Positions 6,987 through 9,381 of a stretch of 9,381 nt of DNA are shown piece after piece. Within the stretch, counting starts at the first letter, position 1. Each line of letters begins with the position of its first letter. This DNA is from DATGKD01 sp035294855 (GTDB taxonomy: Bacteria > Actinomycetota > Acidimicrobiia > Acidimicrobiales > UBA8190): the NCBI GenBank assembly GCA_035294855.1, contig DATGKD010000272.1, positions 1 to 9,381 on the forward strand. Reading direction: 5' to 3'. A program made the position numbers and the translations under genes. The notes beneath the pieces were generated by a model. That model was given only the letters and a program-made list of their open reading frames with translations. It was not told the origin of the DNA and ran no database searches.

Positions 6987-9381
6987 GCACGCCCGCACTC
7001 GGCTCGCGACCCGCCGCATCGAGCCGTGGGGCCGCAGGCGGCCCGTCCGAGCCGGCCGCCGAGGATTCTCGTTCCGGCCCGGCGCGCAGGCGGCACGCCT
7101 CGCATCGGTCGCCGCGGCACGCGGCTGGGCTGCACCTCCGGACCTTCATGGAGCTCTCCGGGCAGCTCTTCTGCGTCACCGACTTCACGAGCGCCGTGAT
7201 CTGGTGCAACGCAGCGTTCGAAAGGGTCCTCGGCTACGACGCGGGGGCCCTGGTCGGCGTCCGTATGTCCGACCTGTTGCACCCCCACGAAGCCGGCGTG
7301 CTCGGTTCGGCGTTCGCCTCGGTCATGGCGACCGGCGAGGTCGGCCTGAACGAGGTCCGCTTCCGCACCGCCGCCGGTGGATGGCGCTGGCTCGAGTGGA
7401 CGACCCGGGTCGACTTCGACCGCCGGCGGGTCTACGCGGCGGCGCGCGACGTGACCCAGCGCCGAGCCGACGAGAACGCCATCAGGGACAGCGAGGCGCT
7501 GCTCAAGACGATCGTCCGTCACTCTCCGGCCGGCATCTTCGTCAAGGACTTGGAGGGGCGTTACCTGCTTGCCAACGAGGTCTTCGCCACCGCGGCGGGC
7601 ATGGCCGTGGCGGACATCGAAGGCCGCTCGGTGTCGACCGTCTGGCCGACCACCACGTCGGCGGCCATCGCCCGACGCGACGCGGAGGTCCTCGCCGACT
7701 CGCCTTTTGGCGCGACCGAGGACGTCATCGAGACGGCACAGGGTCTGAGGACGTTCATCATCAGCCGGTTCCTCATCCGCGACGGCGACGGCACCCCGTA
7801 CGCGATCGGCGGCATCGCCAACGACATCTCGGCGCGCCTCGAGGCCGAGCGGCAGCTCGAGGCCCGGGAACGCCTGCTCGCGTCGGTGGTGCGCGCCAGT
7901 CCCGACATGATCACGCTGATGGACCGCGAAGGGATGATCTCGCAGATCAGCGAGACCGAGAGTGGCATGTTGGGGCACCCGCCCGAGGTCTTCGCACGCT
8001 CGCACCTGTTCGACTTCGTGCACCCCGACGACCGCGAGGAGGTCGCGGCGTCGTTCATCCGCATGGTGACCGGAGCGGTGGACGACATGGACCTCCGCTA
8101 CCGCATCCGCCACGTCGACGGCCACTGGGTGACCGTCGACGCGCGCGGCCGCGCCGTTCACGACGAGGACGGCCATTTCGCGGCGGCGGTGATGGTGGCG
8201 CGCGACGTCACGGAGAAACTCGACCGTGAGGGACGGCTGGAAGTGTCCCGTCAGGCCGCGGAGAGCGCCAGCCGCTCCAAGAGTGAATTCCTGTCGAGGA
8301 TGAGTCATGAGCTGCGCACGCCGCTCAACTCCATTCTGGGCTTCGCCCAGCTCTTGCAGATGGAAGACCTGCCCGTCGGCCAAGCGGACGCCGTCGACCA
8401 CATCCTGCGCGCCGGGCGTCACCTGCTCGACCTCATCGACGAGGTGCTCGACATCGCCCGCATCGAGACCGGGCACCTCGAGCTCGTCATGGAGCCGGTA
8501 GCGGTCGACGCCGTCGTCGCAGACGCGTTGCAGCTGAGCGAGCCGATGGCCGCCCGGGCCGAGGTCCACTTGCGCGGGCTCGTGGACGGTCGCGGCACGC
8601 CCGTCGTGTGCGCGGACCGGCAGCGTTTGATGCAGGTGCTCCTGAACCTCCTGTCCAACGCGGTCAAGTACAACCGGCCCGGCGGGACGGTCGAGGTTGC
8701 GTGCGACCGGGACGGCCCGATGTGGCGAGTGTCGGTTGCCGACACCGGCCACGGGATCCGGGCCGAGGACGTCGAGCGTGTGTTCGTCCCGTTCGACCGC
8801 TTGGGCGCCGAGCAGACCGGCGTCCAGGGAACGGGTGTGGGGTTGGCGCTGTCACGCCACCTGGTCGAACAGATGGGCGGGCGGCTGGGCGTCGAGTCCG
8901 TACCGGAGGTCGGAAGCACGTTCTTCGTTGCCCTGCCGGCGGCCGCAGCCCCCACGACCCTCGGCGTCGAGCGGCCGAAGCGGACCGCGGGGACCGAGCC
9001 GAACGAACGGGTTGTGACCGCACACGGGTCGCTCGAGCCGTCCGGCCCGCCTCCGCGAGCAGAGGCGGTCCCCGCGGAATCAGGCGAACGCACCTTCAGG
9101 GTCCTACTGGTGGAGGAGAACCTCTCCACCTTGGACCTGGTCGAGCGGGTGCTGTCGCGCCGGCCCGGTACCGAGGTCGTTCCCGCCAGGCAGGGACGGC
9201 TCGGCGTCGACCTGGCCCGGGAGCATCTTCCGGACCTGATCCTCCTCGACCTCCAGCTTCCCGACATCGACGGCGCGGCCGTCCTCGATCTGCTCGCGCA
9301 GGATCCGGCCACGGCGCGGCTCCCGGTCGCCGTCGTGGGAGCGGACGCCCCGACCCGACTCGTCCGCCAGCTCCTCGGTCG
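6983..9381 (+). CDS. Second hybrid sensor histidine kinase, paralogue of the first; 3' end outside window, receiver atypical
   Basis: An open frame starts at a GTG overlapping the previous stop (GTGA) and runs 799 codons to the window end without a stop. Residues 1-50 are disordered-looking and Arg/His-rich (ARRRHASHRSPRH). PAS1 is ~52-158, PAS2 ~171-285 (FVKDLEGRY) and PAS3 ~296-412 (HPDD, HVDGHW). H442 lies in SHELRTPLN, N559 in NLLSNAVKYN, DTGHGI begins at D587 and GTGVGL at G616, so the kinase core looks active. No membrane segment is seen. A Pro/Glu-rich linker 27 residues longer than in the first kinase leads to a receiver with D756. In this receiver the acidic pair is E711-E712, and the usual Ser/Thr is G786, aligned without gaps to S756 of the first kinase. 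The Lys region is beyond the window. M56 is a possible alternative start. The architecture is clear; receiver activity is doubtful. Confidence 0.92.
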   Translation, partial: MSTPALGSRPAASSRGAAGGPSEPAAEDSRSGPARRRHASHRSPRHAAGLHLRTFMELSGQLFCVTDFTSAVIWCNAAFERVLGYDAGALVGVRMSDLLHPHEAGVLGSAFASVMATGEVGLNEVRFRTAAGGWRWLEWTTRVDFDRRRVYAAARDVTQRRADENAIRDSEALLKTIVRHSPAGIFVKDLEGRYLLANEVFATAAGMAVADIEGRSVSTVWPTTTSAAIARRDAEVLADSPFGATEDVIETAQGLRTFIISRFLIRDGDGTPYAIGGIANDISARLEAERQLEARERLLASVVRASPDMITLMDREGMISQISETESGMLGHPPEVFARSHLFDFVHPDDREEVAASFIRMVTGAVDDMDLRYRIRHVDGHWVTVDARGRAVHDEDGHFAAAVMVARDVTEKLDREGRLEVSRQAAESASRSKSEFLSRMSHELRTPLNSILGFAQLLQMEDLPVGQADAVDHILRAGRHLLDLIDEVLDIARIETGHLELVMEPVAVDAVVADALQLSEPMAARAEVHLRGLVDGRGTPVVCADRQRLMQVLLNLLSNAVKYNRPGGTVEVACDRDGPMWRVSVADTGHGIRAEDVERVFVPFDRLGAEQTGVQGTGVGLALSRHLVEQMGGRLGVESVPEVGSTFFVALPAAAAPTTLGVERPKRTAGTEPNERVVTAHGSLEPSGPPPRAEAVPAESGERTFRVLLVEENLSTLDLVERVLSRRPGTEVVPARQGRLGVDLAREHLPDLILLDLQLPDIDGAAVLDLLAQDPATARLPVAVVGADAPTRLVRQLLG

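Noticed and set aside
6800..8752. 650-residue open frame on the minus strand, with 5082-6686 minus (534 residues) similar
   Set aside because: These lie wholly opposite the kinase genes, whose + strand translations have clear domain motifs. The minus products are low-complexity R/D/V/H-rich with no recognisable domain, typical GC-driven shadows.
1..9381. tRNA, rRNA, insertion sequences, phage genes or defence systems
   Set aside because: I saw no tRNA-like sequence, transposase motif, terminal inverted repeats with target duplications, or integrase. The content is consistent with chromosomal metabolism and signalling genes.

Overview
The window comes from a very high-GC genome, with strong G/C bias at third codon positions and many long antisense shadow frames. 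It is most likely an actinobacterium. The tandem GYWLVASDGGIFAFGDA-type repeats in a secreted protein are a pattern I associate with Acidimicrobiia, so that class is my best guess. This is an inference from recalled family patterns, not a search.

All genes I accept lie on the + strand. (1) Positions 1-292 are the 3' end of a thiolase. (2) Positions 379-2604 encode a secreted 741-residue protein: a signal peptide, a PQQ-type beta-propeller, a proline linker and six ~42-residue GYW/ASDGG repeats. (3) Positions 2605-2788 are an intergenic region with a plausible promoter. It contains a site one base off the KstR-type consensus TNNAACNNGTTNNA, lying between the -35 and -10. (4) Positions 2789-3583 (enoyl-CoA hydratase, both catalytic Glu present) and 3580-4389 (PaaI-like hotdog thioesterase) are coupled by a GTGA overlap. 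(5) Positions 4390-4583 are intergenic with a nested hairpin. (6) Positions 4584-6986 and 6983-9381 (running off the window) are two paralogous hybrid histidine kinases, each PAS-PAS-PAS-HisKA-HATPase-REC, also joined by a GTGA overlap.

The first half fits acyl-CoA metabolism (thiolase, hydratase, thioesterase), probably fatty-acid or steroid side-chain breakdown under a TetR-type repressor. The second half is a soluble sensory module. Both kinases lack visible membrane segments, and no DNA-binding response regulator or HPt protein lies in the window. The first kinase has a complete receiver domain. In the second, the conserved receiver Ser/Thr is Gly and the acidic pair is Glu-Glu, while its kinase core looks intact. 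This tandem, translationally coupled, asymmetric kinase pair is the most unusual feature of the window.
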